Of a stretch of 64,000 nucleotides of DNA, positions 17,747-26,545 are shown piece by piece; position 1 is the first letter of the stretch; each line of letters opens with the position of its first letter. The stretch comes from CAIWHR01 sp963843595 (GTDB taxonomy: Bacteria > Pseudomonadota > Gammaproteobacteria > Burkholderiales > Casimicrobiaceae): contig CAWJLG010000008.1 in NCBI GenBank assembly GCA_963843595.1, forward strand, positions 407,099 to 471,098. The letters run 5' to 3'. The notes under the pieces were generated by a model. The model ran no database searches, was not told the DNA's origin, and saw nothing but the letters and a program-made list of their open reading frames with translations. The translations under genes were made by a program, and so were the position numbers.

Positions 17747-18472
17747 ATGTCCCAGTACGAGAAGGCGTGGCAAGAAGTCATGGCACGTATCTCTCGGGCA
17801 GCCGCTCTGGTCGGGCGCTCCCCAGAGAGTGTGCGCTTGCTCGCCGTCAGCAAGACGTTTCCGCCGGAGGCCGTCCGTGCCGTTCATGCCCTCGGTCAGC
17901 GCGCCTTCGGCGAGAACTACGTACAGGAAGGACTGGCCAAGATGGACGCGCTCGCCGACCTCGCTGGACTCGAGTGGCATCTGATCGGGCCGCTGCAGAG
18001 CAACAAGACGGGCCCGGTTGCCGAGCGCTTCGACTGGGTGCACACGGTCGACCGGGAGAAGATTGCCGTGCGGCTTTCCGCTGCGCGTCCGTGCGGCGCC
18101 CCGCCGCTCAACGTGTGCGTGCAGGTGAACATCAGCGGCGAGACCACGAAAAGCGGCGTCGCGCCGGATGCCGCAGTGGCGCTGGCGCGGGTGGTCGCGG
18201 CGTTGCCGCGGCTCACGCTGCGCGGGCTGATGGGCATCGCCGAGCCGACCACCGACGTGGCGGTCCAGCGTCGGCAGTACCGGGTACTGCGCGGGTGCTT
18301 CGACGCATGCCATGCGGCAGGACTCCCGGTCGACACGCTGTCGGCGGGGATGTCGGCAGATCTCGAGGCGGCGATCGCCGAAGGCGCGACGATGGTGCGG
18401 GTAGGAACGGCGGTCTTCGGACCACGGGAGAAGGCTTTGCAGGAGCGAGGAAGTGAGATAGTGGTGAGGTAG
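17747..18472 (+). CDS. yggS: PLP-binding protein YggS (pyridoxal phosphate homeostasis)
   Basis: This is a fold type III PLP-binding protein without known catalysis that keeps the free pool of pyridoxal phosphate and related amino-acid metabolism in balance. I chose the ATG at 17747 (MSQYEKAWQEVMARISRAA), giving 241 residues; the longer open frame upstream overlaps pilT antisense. The PLP lysine is in RLLAVSKTFPPEAV. Other family motifs are FGENYVQE, LEWHLIGPLQSNKT, CVQVNISGETTKSG, TLSAGMSADLEAAIAEGATM and VRVGTAVFG. It leads the conserved yggS-proC-yggT-yggU cluster on the plus strand. Confidence 0.95.
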   Translation: MSQYEKAWQEVMARISRAAALVGRSPESVRLLAVSKTFPPEAVRAVHALGQRAFGENYVQEGLAKMDALADLAGLEWHLIGPLQSNKTGPVAERFDWVHTVDREKIAVRLSAARPCGAPPLNVCVQVNISGETTKSGVAPDAAVALARVVAALPRLTLRGLMGIAEPTTDVAVQRRQYRVLRGCFDACHAAGLPVDTLSAGMSADLEAAIAEGATMVRVGTAVFGPREKALQERGSEIVVR

Positions 18473-18502
18473 CTCGCCTTCTCACCGCAATCGCGCTCGG
18501 CA

Positions 18503-19330
18503 ATGACGACAACTTTCATCGGCGGCGGCAACATGGCCACCGCACTCATCGGCGGCATGATCGCCCGCGGCGCCGCCGCGGCGGATTTCGCCGTCGTCGA
18601 GCCCTTCGCCGGGCAGCGGGCGAAACTGGCTGCCGCGTACCCCGGTGCCGCGCTGCACGCCACGACATCGGCGGAGGCGCTCGCCGGAGCCGCCCTCGTC
18701 GTGCTCGCGGTCAAGCCGCAGCACATGCGCGAGGTCGCGATGGCGCTCGCGCCGCATGTCGGCGCGGGCGCGCCGGTGGTGCTGTCGATCGCGGCCGGCA
18801 TTCGCCTCGCCGATCTCGGGCGCTGGCTCGGTGGATATCACCGACTCGTGCGCAGCATGCCCAACACGCCGGCGCTGATCGGCAAGGGTATGAGCGGCGC
18901 GTTTGCGCGGCCGGAGGTCGATGCGAACGGGCGCGCCCTTGCGCACGAGGCGCTCGCCGCGGTCGGCGAGGTGCTCTGGGTCGCGGACGAATCGATGCTC
19001 GACGCCGTCACCGGCGTCTCCGGCAGCGGTCCGGCGTATGTCTTCTATTTCCTGGAGGCGCTGGAAGCCGCTGCGCGCGAGCTCGGCTTCTCGCGCGACG
19101 ACGCGCGCAAGCTCGCGTACGCGACGTTCGGCGGCGCGGTCGCGCTGGCGCACGACAGCGATCTCGAGCCCGCGACGCTGCGCGCGCACGTCACTTCCAA
19201 GGGGGGCACGACCGAGCGCGCGCTGGCCTCGATGGAAGCCGGCGCGGTGAAGGCTGCCATCATCGCCGCGGTGAAGGCCGCCGCCGAACGCGCCCGGGAG
19301 CTGGGCGACGCGCTTGGCAAGGACGCCTGA
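18503..19330 (+). CDS. proC: Pyrroline-5-carboxylate reductase ProC
   Basis: ProC catalyses the last step of proline synthesis, NAD(P)H-dependent reduction of pyrroline-5-carboxylate, in the cytoplasm. The 275 residues begin with the Rossmann motif TTFIGGGNMATALIGGMI. Further motifs: VVLAVKPQHM, RSMPNTPALIGKGMSGAF, and the C-terminal signature AVTGVSGSGPAYVFYFLEA followed by SKGGTTERALASME. It is 30 bases after yggS and eight bases before yggT, an arrangement long conserved in proteobacteria. Confidence 0.97.
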   Translation: MTTTFIGGGNMATALIGGMIARGAAAADFAVVEPFAGQRAKLAAAYPGAALHATTSAEALAGAALVVLAVKPQHMREVAMALAPHVGAGAPVVLSIAAGIRLADLGRWLGGYHRLVRSMPNTPALIGKGMSGAFARPEVDANGRALAHEALAAVGEVLWVADESMLDAVTGVSGSGPAYVFYFLEALEAAARELGFSRDDARKLAYATFGGAVALAHDSDLEPATLRAHVTSKGGTTERALASMEAGAVKAAIIAAVKAAAERARELGDALGKDA

Positions 19331-19338
19331 GGCAACCG

Positions 19339-19911
19339 ATGAATCAGGCACTGAAGTTTCTGCTCGACACCCTCTTCGGGCTGCTGGCGTACAGCTTCCT
19401 GCTGCGCTTCGCGATGCAGTGGCTGCGGGCGCCGTTCCGCAATCCGGTCGGCCAGGCGGTGACGGCGCTGACCGACTGGGCGGTCAAGCCCCTGCGGCGC
19501 GTGCTGCCGGGATTTCGCGGCATCGACTGGTCGACGCTGTTCCTTGCCTGGGTCGCGCAGTTCCTCTGGCTCGTCGCGCTTGCGCTCGTCGTCGGGCGCA
19601 CCGGCCTGGGCGGGCCCGCGCTCGTCACGCTGGCGCTGCTCGCCGGCGTCGAGCTCCTGAAGGCGCTGCTCTGGCTGCTCATCATTGTCGTGATCGCGCA
19701 GGCGATCCTGTCATGGACCGCGCCCGACGGTCCGCTCGCCGGCGTGCTCAACGCGCTCACGTTCCGCTTCCTCGCGCCGATTCGCCGCGTCGTTCCGCCC
19801 GTTGGCGGCACGCTCGACCTCTCCCCGCTGATTCTGATCGTCGTGATTCAGCTCGTGCTGATGCTCCCGGTCGCATGGCTCGAGGGCGTCGTGCTGAGCC
19901 TCTTCCGCTGA
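19339..19911 (+). CDS. yggT: YggT family integral membrane protein
   Basis: This inner-membrane protein of 190 residues contains two copies of the YGGT domain, each with two hydrophobic segments: LLDTLFGLLAYSFLLRFAMQ with NPVGQAVTALTDWAVKPLRR, and LLIIVVIAQAILSWT with LTFRFLAPIRRVVPPVGG. The repeated NP/LT-xxx-PLRR pattern and the LDLSPLILIVVIQLVLM segment are family hallmarks. The function is not firmly established; roles in osmotic stress and in partitioning of membrane complexes have been proposed for relatives. It sits between proC and yggU as expected. Confidence 0.92.
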   Translation: MNQALKFLLDTLFGLLAYSFLLRFAMQWLRAPFRNPVGQAVTALTDWAVKPLRRVLPGFRGIDWSTLFLAWVAQFLWLVALALVVGRTGLGGPALVTLALLAGVELLKALLWLLIIVVIAQAILSWTAPDGPLAGVLNALTFRFLAPIRRVVPPVGGTLDLSPLILIVVIQLVLMLPVAWLEGVVLSLFR

Positions 19912-19921
19912 CCCCCGCGCG

Positions 19922-20209
19922 ATGTCCGATGTGCCGTGGCGACGCGACGACGACGGTGTGCTCGTTCTGACACTGCACGTCCAGCCGGGGGCGAAGCGCA
20001 CCGAGGTCGCGGGCAGGCATGGCGAGGCACTCAAGATCCGGCTCGCCGCGCCGCCGGTCGAGGGGAAGGCGAACGCCGAGCTGATGCGATTCCTCGCCGA
20101 GGCGTTCGGCGTGCACGCGCGCGCGGTCGCCCTCGTCCGCGGGGAGACGTCGCGGCAGAAGGTCGTGCGCATCGAGAGCCCCACGCAGCGACCGGATCGG
20201 CAATGGTGA
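19922..20209 (+). CDS. yggU: YggU/DUF167 family protein
   Basis: This is a small (95-residue) soluble DUF167 protein, last gene of the yggS-proC-yggT-yggU cluster. Family motifs: LTLHVQPGAKRTEVAGRHGE, ALKIRLAAPPVEGKANAELM and LVRGETSRQKVVRIE. The structure of relatives is a compact alpha/beta fold; no activity is known. It starts ten bases after yggT and is convergent with ksgA. The 40 bases between stops are GC-rich with no clear terminator. Confidence 0.93.
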   Translation: MSDVPWRRDDDGVLVLTLHVQPGAKRTEVAGRHGEALKIRLAAPPVEGKANAELMRFLAEAFGVHARAVALVRGETSRQKVVRIESPTQRPDRQW

Positions 20210-20249
20210 TGCCGCGGCGCCCGTGGCCGGCGGGCCCGCGAGGGGTCGG

Positions 20250-21038
20250 TCAGGACGTCTGCCCGGGTCGCCGTGCGAGCCGATTCGCCAGACGCACGTA
20301 GTCGTCCACCGCCAGCGTCTCCCCGCGCGCACCCGGATCGATGCCCGCAGCCGTCAGCGTCGCGGCATCGGTGACGTCCGCCAGCGCATTGCGCAGCGTC
20401 TTCCGGCGCTGGCCGAACGCCGCCGCGACGATGCGGGCGAAGAGCGCCTCGTCGGCGATCGCGGGTTTGGCCGAACCGAGGGGCACGAGACGCACGACGG
20501 CGGAGTCGATCTTCGGGGGCGGCGAGAACGCACCGGGCGGCACGACGAACAGCCGTGTCGTCCGGAACTTCGCTTTCAGCATCACGGTAAGCCGGCCGTA
20601 GTCCGGTGTGGCCGGCGCGGCGGTCATCCGGGCGACGACTTCCTTCTGCAGCATCACGTGCAGATCCTTGAGCCGCGCGTCGTGAGCGGCGAGTCGGAAC
20701 AGCAGCGGCGAACTGATGTTGTACGGCAGGTTGCCGACAATACGCAGATTCGTCCCGAGTTGCGCGAAGTCGAATTCGAGCGCGTCACCCACGTGCAGCG
20801 TCAGCTTGTCGGAGGGATATTCGGCCGCCAGACGGGCGGCGAGGTCGCGGTCGATTTCGACGGCGGTCAGATGTCCGGCGCGCTCGATAAGCGGTCGGGT
20901 CAGCGCGGCGAGGCCGGGGCCGATCTCGACGAGGTTGTCGCCCGGACGCGGATCGATCGCGTCGACGATCCGCGCAATGTAATGCACGTCGGCCAGGAAG
21001 TTCTGGCCGAAGCGCTTGCGTGGTGCGTGTTCACGCAT
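20250..21038 (-). CDS. rsmA: 16S rRNA dimethyladenosine transferase RsmA/KsgA
   Basis: KsgA dimethylates two adjacent adenosines in helix 45 of 16S rRNA during 30S assembly; loss gives kasugamycin resistance. I placed the start at MREHAPRKRFGQNFL (21038), giving 262 residues; a longer frame upstream is arginine-rich shadow. Motifs: KRFGQNFLAD, the SAM loop LVEIGPGLAALTRPL, the acidic residue in TAVEIDRDLA, and the catalytic VGNLPYNISSPLL. The C-terminal domain holds AFGQRRKTLRNAL. In most proteobacteria the gene directly follows pdxA; here a 686-codon secreted-protein gene lies between them. Confidence 0.97.
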   Translation of the reverse strand: MREHAPRKRFGQNFLADVHYIARIVDAIDPRPGDNLVEIGPGLAALTRPLIERAGHLTAVEIDRDLAARLAAEYPSDKLTLHVGDALEFDFAQLGTNLRIVGNLPYNISSPLLFRLAAHDARLKDLHVMLQKEVVARMTAAPATPDYGRLTVMLKAKFRTTRLFVVPPGAFSPPPKIDSAVVRLVPLGSAKPAIADEALFARIVAAAFGQRRKTLRNALADVTDAATLTAAGIDPGARGETLAVDDYVRLANRLARRPGQTS

Positions 21039-21123
21039 GGGAACTCGGGACAGACAGGTCTGCAGGCCGTGCGGCGGCGACCAAGCCGTCAGACGTCGCG
21101 AAGGTGTGATCCATCCCGTATGG

Positions 21124-23184
21124 TCACGGCGCGCACATCGCCACGTTGTCCGGTCCGTAGCCCTCTGCGACGTAACCCCCGGCCAGCATCTGGTCACGCA
21201 CTGCCGCGCTCGTCGTATAGCGATGGTTCGTGTCCGCGCGAGCATTCCACAACCGATACACGGGGGTGCTGCCTGCCGGGCAGCTGCCCGTGATGGGCCC
21301 GGGCAGATCGACGGTAAACGCGTCGTCTGTCTCGAAGATGAGCGTCGGGAATATCGCCTTCACCGCAGCACATTCCGCGGGCGAGGCCGAAAAGTAGTGC
21401 GAGTCTCCGAGTCCCGGGGGCACATAGAACCGGCACACGGGCATCGCGCCCAGCGGAGGCGTGGCGAACGCGTGAAAACCCAGGCCGGTTCGTACCCACC
21501 CGCCCGGCGGGGAATGATCGAGGGCATCGATTTCCACCGGATTGGCCGAAAGGAAGAAGTGGCCGAGGCTAACGTTGAAATATTCGACGACCGGGGATCT
21601 GCCACCGTCTCCCTGGAAGCTACGGACATGGAACCCATTCGTCGTCCCCGATTCGATCGACGCGAGCAGGACATTGCCGCCACGCAGGCCCAACAGCGAG
21701 ACTGCTGCTGCTGGCCCGCGATACGACGCGCGAATCAGGGAGTCGACCTTGGTGATTCCGCCGTTGCCGAAGCCCGGGTCGAGCGAGCCATCGGTCCGAT
21801 AGCGAACGAGCACCGGCTGGTAGAGCCAGTCCATGTAGTCGATGTTCGGCGTGCCGGGAGTGACGAGCAGCGCACCGACGAGGAGCGGCTTCCCGTCCGG
21901 CTGCGACACGAAGTCCTGCAGGATGAGTGGCATCCCGCTCTGATTGGGTATGACACCGAGCGTGCCGAACATGGTGTCGGGCGAACCGTTGGCGCGTAAT
22001 TTCAGCAGCGAGAACTCGCTTCCGCCGAGGAGGATCGAGCCATCCTCCAGCACCAAGGGAGCGCGGAGCGCGAACGTCCCCGCAACGACACCACCCTGGC
22101 CGAACGACGTGTCGACGCGACCGGTCGAGGTCAGCTTCATCACGAACGTCTGCTCCGCCTTCTCGGCGTTCGTGCCCAGCAGCAGGACCCCGCCGTCGGG
22201 GGCAGGCGAGATGCGGTTGACGCATCCGCCGAGGAAAGGCCCGATGAAGCCCTGTCCGTCGCCGAACGCGGGATCGGGTGCTCCGTTCGGGCTGTAACGA
22301 AATGCATACCAGGAGCTGCTGCCGGTGCACGACCCGAAACTGCGCAGCGCAACCACGATGCTGCCGTCGGGCTGCATCGTGACTGCCGTTGGGAAGCCAA
22401 GGATTGGCGTGGCCGGCGCGATGACGATCTCGCCGACCATCACGCCGTGCGGGGAGAAGCGGAAGATCGCGGGCGTAGCCGCGGCGTCGTTTCTCAGGCC
22501 GGCGATCACGATCTCGTCGTTGGCACCGAGCACCTGCACCAATCCGATGCGGGTCCGGTCCAGCTGCAGTTCGCCATCGACGCCGAAGGTCCCGTCGATC
22601 GCTCCCGAGTCGAGAAGTCGCTGACCGCCGACGATGACCCGCCCGCTGCTTTGCGCGCCGAGAATCGACGTTCCGATTCGGGCGGGACTTTCGAGCACAC
22701 GCGTCGCGCCGTCGGTACCGAACGAGGGATCGGCAAGGCCGGGCTTTGCCGGTAGGGGAGCCTCGGGGCGCGGACCGACGGTCAGCGTCGTCGTACCGAC
22801 CAGCGCTCCGGGCGTGTACGTTCCCACCCCGATCTCGGTCCGTGCGAAACGGTTCACCGTGTAGGTACCGGCAGCGAGCGGGCCGATGTCGCTCGTCCAC
22901 CGATAACCTGGCGGCGTCGCGAAACAGACATTGCTGAACGTGAGGGTGAAGTCGATCACCGCGCCGGTCACCGAGGGCGGAATGTCGTGGGTCCCCGAAC
23001 GACAGCCGCCACCCGTCACGTAGAGTCGAATCACTTCGTCTCCACTCGCGTGAACGCTTGGCGGATTACGCGCGCTCATGTCCGTGTAGGTCACGGCCGG
23101 TGCCGCGGCGAGCGCTACGGTGGAAACGAAGCCACCGGCCAGTGCAGCCAATGTCAGGCGAGCGACGAAAGCGAAGGTCCGCAT
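21124..23184 (-). CDS. Secreted protein with delta-60 repeats and C-terminal DUF5648 domain
   Basis: A large exported protein, 686 residues. It has a signal peptide (FVARLTLAALAGGFVSTVAL, then AAAP), a ~100-residue beta-rich N-terminal domain, and a central region with at least six delta-60-type repeats marked by D-x-x-F-G (DPSFGTDG, DGTFGVDG, DPAFGDGQ, DTSFGQGG, DTMFGTLG, DPGFGNGG). The C-terminal ~170 residues match DUF5648, with the repeated HFF/HYF/HRY-T pattern (SLGHFFLSANPVEIDAL, GDSHYFSASPAECAAV, DTNHRYTTSAAVRDQM). Delta-60 proteins are thought to form beta-propeller-like surface structures. The gene splits the usual pdxA-ksgA pair and its codon choice looks less extreme in GC than its neighbours, so recent gain is likely. 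Function is unknown. Confidence 0.82.
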   Translation of the reverse strand: MRTFAFVARLTLAALAGGFVSTVALAAAPAVTYTDMSARNPPSVHASGDEVIRLYVTGGGCRSGTHDIPPSVTGAVIDFTLTFSNVCFATPPGYRWTSDIGPLAAGTYTVNRFARTEIGVGTYTPGALVGTTTLTVGPRPEAPLPAKPGLADPSFGTDGATRVLESPARIGTSILGAQSSGRVIVGGQRLLDSGAIDGTFGVDGELQLDRTRIGLVQVLGANDEIVIAGLRNDAAATPAIFRFSPHGVMVGEIVIAPATPILGFPTAVTMQPDGSIVVALRSFGSCTGSSSWYAFRYSPNGAPDPAFGDGQGFIGPFLGGCVNRISPAPDGGVLLLGTNAEKAEQTFVMKLTSTGRVDTSFGQGGVVAGTFALRAPLVLEDGSILLGGSEFSLLKLRANGSPDTMFGTLGVIPNQSGMPLILQDFVSQPDGKPLLVGALLVTPGTPNIDYMDWLYQPVLVRYRTDGSLDPGFGNGGITKVDSLIRASYRGPAAAVSLLGLRGGNVLLASIESGTTNGFHVRSFQGDGGRSPVVEYFNVSLGHFFLSANPVEIDALDHSPPGGWVRTGLGFHAFATPPLGAMPVCRFYVPPGLGDSHYFSASPAECAAVKAIFPTLIFETDDAFTVDLPGPITGSCPAGSTPVYRLWNARADTNHRYTTSAAVRDQMLAGGYVAEGYGPDNVAMCAP

Positions 23185-23241
23185 GTGGACTCAGGGCGCA
23201 CTCGGCGAGGCGTGACGGACATTCGACGCGCCGACCGGGGC

Positions 23242-24282
23242 TCAGGTCGCCGGTCGCGAATGGGCGAGTTCGATCGCGAGGTCCACGGCGGCGAACAGGC
23301 TGCCCGGGTCGGCGTGCTTGATTCGCGCCGCATCCGCCGCGAGATCGAGCGCCGTGCCGTGGTCGACCGACGTGCGAATGTACGGGAGGCCCAGCGTCAC
23401 GTTGACGCCGCCGCCGAAGCTCACCGCCTTGAGCGCCGGCAGCCCCTGGTCGTGGTACATGATCACGATCGCATCGAAGCCGCGCGCGATGGCGGGCACG
23501 AAAACGGTATCGGCGGGCAGCGGGCCGGAGGCGTCGACGCCCTGCTGGCGCGCAGCGGCGATGGCCGGCGCGATGACGTCGATCTCCTCGCGCCCGAGGT
23601 GGCCGCCTTCGCCGGCATGCGGATTGAGGCCGCAAACCGCGATGCGCGGCGCGGTGATGCCGAACTTTGCCTTGAGCTCCGTGGCGACGATGACGATGGT
23701 CTCGCGGACTGCCGCGGGGGTGATCGCCGCCGGCACCTTCGCAAGCGCCAGGTGCGTGGTGACGAGGGCGACGCGCAGCGCCGCTTCGTCGTCGCCGCCG
23801 ACCAGCATCATCACGACGCGCGGCGTGTGCGTGCGCTCGGCGAAGAACTCGGTGTGCCCGGAAAACGGGATGCCCGCGTCGAGCAGAACGCTCTTCTGCA
23901 CCGGCGCGGTCACCAGCGCCGAGAAGCCTCCCGTCGCGCAGGCGTCGGAGGCGCGCATCAGCATCTGCAGCACGCTGTGCGCGTTCGTCGGATCCGGGTG
24001 GCCCGGGCTCACGGGTGCCGCGAGCGGCTGGTCCCAGATTTCGATCGCGCCCATCCCGGGGGCAAATGACGCGGGATCGTAATCGACGTAGACGGCGTTG
24101 GCACCGATGCGCGCCGCGCGACGGGCGAGCAGTTCGCGATCGCCGATGAACACGAGCCGCGCCGCAAACGCGCGCTGGCGATGCCGTTCGGCGAGCATGG
24201 CCAGGAGTTCGGGACCGATGCCTGCCGGCTCCCCGGCCGTCACGGCCAGCGTCGCTCCTCGGTCACGCCTCGGGATGCTCAT
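23242..24282 (-). CDS. pdxA: 4-hydroxythreonine-4-phosphate dehydrogenase PdxA
   Basis: PdxA oxidises 4-phosphohydroxy-L-threonine in pyridoxal-5'-phosphate synthesis, a metal-dependent NAD(P) reaction in the cytoplasm. The 346-residue product shows the family opening AVTAGEPAGIGPELLAMLA, the substrate/zinc region FSGHTEFFAERTHTPRVVMM, AVCGLNPHAGEGGHLG, and the C-terminal MYHDQGLPALKAVSFGGGVN. The histidines in GHTEFF, NPHAGE and YHDQGL are the metal ligands. It begins six bases after the alpha-xylosidase stop, so the sugar operon may read through into it. Downstream, an unrelated secreted-protein gene intervenes before ksgA. Confidence 0.96.
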   Translation of the reverse strand: MSIPRRDRGATLAVTAGEPAGIGPELLAMLAERHRQRAFAARLVFIGDRELLARRAARIGANAVYVDYDPASFAPGMGAIEIWDQPLAAPVSPGHPDPTNAHSVLQMLMRASDACATGGFSALVTAPVQKSVLLDAGIPFSGHTEFFAERTHTPRVVMMLVGGDDEAALRVALVTTHLALAKVPAAITPAAVRETIVIVATELKAKFGITAPRIAVCGLNPHAGEGGHLGREEIDVIAPAIAAARQQGVDASGPLPADTVFVPAIARGFDAIVIMYHDQGLPALKAVSFGGGVNVTLGLPYIRTSVDHGTALDLAADAARIKHADPGSLFAAVDLAIELAHSRPAT

Positions 24283-24288
24283 GTTCGC

Positions 24289-26523
24289 TCATGCCAGTGG
24301 CTGGACCGGGAGCGTGGCCGCGTCGCCGAAGCCTTCGACCTTCACTCCCGCGGCCGCGTGAACGTCGTGCGCGCCGTCGGCCCCCGGAACGATCCGCACC
24401 TGGGCGAAGCCGTCGAGTGCGTGCGCCGGAATCCCGAACAGCCAGAGCCGCTCCAGCGGATGGGCAGGATCGATCTCGCCGGTGTGCTGGACGGCGCGGC
24501 CGAGCGGCAACGCGTAGCCTTCGCGACCGAACACCGGAAACTGGTCGAGCGCGGCCTTGTAGCGCAGCACGCGCTGCCCCGGCAGCCGTTGCCGCGAATT
24601 GAGGTCGTACCAGGCGCCGGGCGGCAACGCGATCTCGACCTCGCCGCCCGCCTGAATGATCGGCGCGACGAGCAGCGCGTCACCGCACATGAACTGCGTC
24701 TCCTGACCGCGCACCAGCCGATTGCCGGGGAACGCGAGCGCCATGGCGCGCATCACCGGCAGGCCGGTCGCGCCGGCCTGCGCAATCACCGTCTGCAGGT
24801 AGGGAATCAACCGGTAGCGGAAGGCGAGCCACTTGCGCGCGATCGCTTCGGCTTCTGGACCGAACGCCCACGGCTCGCGCTCGCCGACGCCGTGCAGGCG
24901 GATGTGTGAGCTGAACACCGTCGCCTGCAGCCAGCGCACGAACAGCTCGGCGTCGGGCTGCGTCGAGCCGTAAAAGCCGCCGATGTCCGACGAGTGGTAC
25001 GGCACGCCGCTCATGCCCCACGACAATCCGCCGCGGATCGAGGCGGCAAGCCCTTCCCAGTCGCTTTGCGGGTCGCCGCCCCACTGGATCGGATAGCGCT
25101 GGCTGCCGGTCCAGCCGGCGCGTCCCCACACCATCGGCGGGCCATCCTCCTCGCGCTGGAATTTGGCCGTGGCCTCGTAGACGCACTGGTTGTAGAGCAG
25201 CGGATACACGTTGTGCAGCCGCGTCCCGCGATCGCCGTTGAAGGCAACCGCGTCGTCGGGCACCTGCTCGCCGAAATCGCTCTTGATCACGTCGACGCCG
25301 TCGGCGAACAGCTTCTCGTGCGCGTCGCGCCACCACGCGTAGGCGGCAGGGTCGGTGAAATCGAGGATGCCGCTTTCGGGCAACGGCGTCAGCACGTTGC
25401 CGAAGGGGCTCGTCCCGGGCGCCACGTCCCAGCCGAACACGTACGGATCGCCTTCGGCAGTCGTCAGCAGGAAGCGGCGCGCCGCGAGCTCCTGGAACAG
25501 CGGGTCGTGCACCGAAACGTACGGATACTCCCAGACGCAGATCCGGAAGTGGTGTGCCTTGATCGCGTCGAGGTCCGCCTTCGGGTCGCGGAAGCGCTCG
25601 GGGTCCCACTGGAAATTGAACCGGGTCTCGACCTTCCACGCCGCGCGGCCGTCGAGCGTGAGCACGTCGCAGGGAATCCGGTGCTCGCGCAGCTTGGCCG
25701 CCACGGCGGCCGCCTCGGCGGGCGTCTTGTAGTACGCGCGGGACACCCACAGGCCGAGCCCCCACATCGGCACCGGCGGTGCGCGGCCGGTGAGCTGCGT
25801 ATAGCGATCGAGGATGCCGGCCGGCGTTTCGGCGGCGAAGAGGAAGAGGTCGATCGCCTCGTCGTCGACCATCATCGCGTAGCTGCGGTGCGACCAGTCG
25901 GGATGCCCGACGCCGTGCGACACCATGCCCGGCGTGTTGACGAAGACCCCCCACGCGCCCTTGCCGTTGCCCGGGCTCCACGCGAACGGCGCGTTCTTGT
26001 AGGCAAGTCCGGTGTTGACGCCGAGCGCGTCGACGACCTGCGAATGAATGAGCTGCCCGCGCTTGTCGAGGGGGCCGAATTTCTCGCCGAGGCCGTACAC
26101 GGCTTCGCCCGAGGCAAGCGCGAACGCAGCCGTCCACTGATTGCCGTGGCGCAGCCGGCCGAACGCGGGCAGGCGCGTCCAGCCGCGAAAATGCTCGTCG
26201 GTGATCGACCCGAAGACGGGTGCGCCCTTGTGCAGCAGCCGGAAGCGCAGCGGTGTGCCGGTGATTTCCAGCACCGCATCGCTCGCCGTGAAGCGCCAGC
26301 CGCCATGTTCGGCCTTGGCGAACGTGCACGGCTGCGCGCGGCCCTGGACAAGGCCGTAGTCGGGGCGGGCGTTCGGTCCGAGGCGCAGCCGGAACACCCC
26401 GGGCCCGTAACAGGACACCTCGAGGATGTCGCCCGTTGACGTCGCGAAGGAGGCGCCGGAACTCGACGTGTCCATCACCTGCGGCGCGTCGACGCGGAGA
26501 TACGAAGTGGGATCGAAGTACAT
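24289..26523 (-). CDS. GH31 family alpha-xylosidase (YicI-like)
   Basis: This cytoplasmic glycoside hydrolase family 31 enzyme probably releases xylose from alpha-xylosides such as isoprimeverose. The 744 residues include an N-terminal beta domain and a TIM barrel. The nucleophile aspartate is in VIKSDFGEQVPDD at about residue 417 and the likely acid/base aspartate in WGGDPQSDWEG at about 482. These positions and the KxDFGE context match E. coli YicI, an alpha-xylosidase. Other family landmarks: GLGEKFGPLDKRG, WVSRAYYKTPAEA, GMSGVPYHSSDIGGFYG. No signal peptide is present, so the substrate must be imported, presumably by the ABC transporter at 32148-36376. It is followed closely by pdxA. Alpha-glucosidase activity is the main alternative. 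Confidence 0.88.
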   Translation of the reverse strand: MYFDPTSYLRVDAPQVMDTSSSGASFATSTGDILEVSCYGPGVFRLRLGPNARPDYGLVQGRAQPCTFAKAEHGGWRFTASDAVLEITGTPLRFRLLHKGAPVFGSITDEHFRGWTRLPAFGRLRHGNQWTAAFALASGEAVYGLGEKFGPLDKRGQLIHSQVVDALGVNTGLAYKNAPFAWSPGNGKGAWGVFVNTPGMVSHGVGHPDWSHRSYAMMVDDEAIDLFLFAAETPAGILDRYTQLTGRAPPVPMWGLGLWVSRAYYKTPAEAAAVAAKLREHRIPCDVLTLDGRAAWKVETRFNFQWDPERFRDPKADLDAIKAHHFRICVWEYPYVSVHDPLFQELAARRFLLTTAEGDPYVFGWDVAPGTSPFGNVLTPLPESGILDFTDPAAYAWWRDAHEKLFADGVDVIKSDFGEQVPDDAVAFNGDRGTRLHNVYPLLYNQCVYEATAKFQREEDGPPMVWGRAGWTGSQRYPIQWGGDPQSDWEGLAASIRGGLSWGMSGVPYHSSDIGGFYGSTQPDAELFVRWLQATVFSSHIRLHGVGEREPWAFGPEAEAIARKWLAFRYRLIPYLQTVIAQAGATGLPVMRAMALAFPGNRLVRGQETQFMCGDALLVAPIIQAGGEVEIALPPGAWYDLNSRQRLPGQRVLRYKAALDQFPVFGREGYALPLGRAVQHTGEIDPAHPLERLWLFGIPAHALDGFAQVRIVPGADGAHDVHAAAGVKVEGFGDAATLPVQPLA

Positions 26524-26545
26524 GGATATCGCCTCGGGAGGCGCG

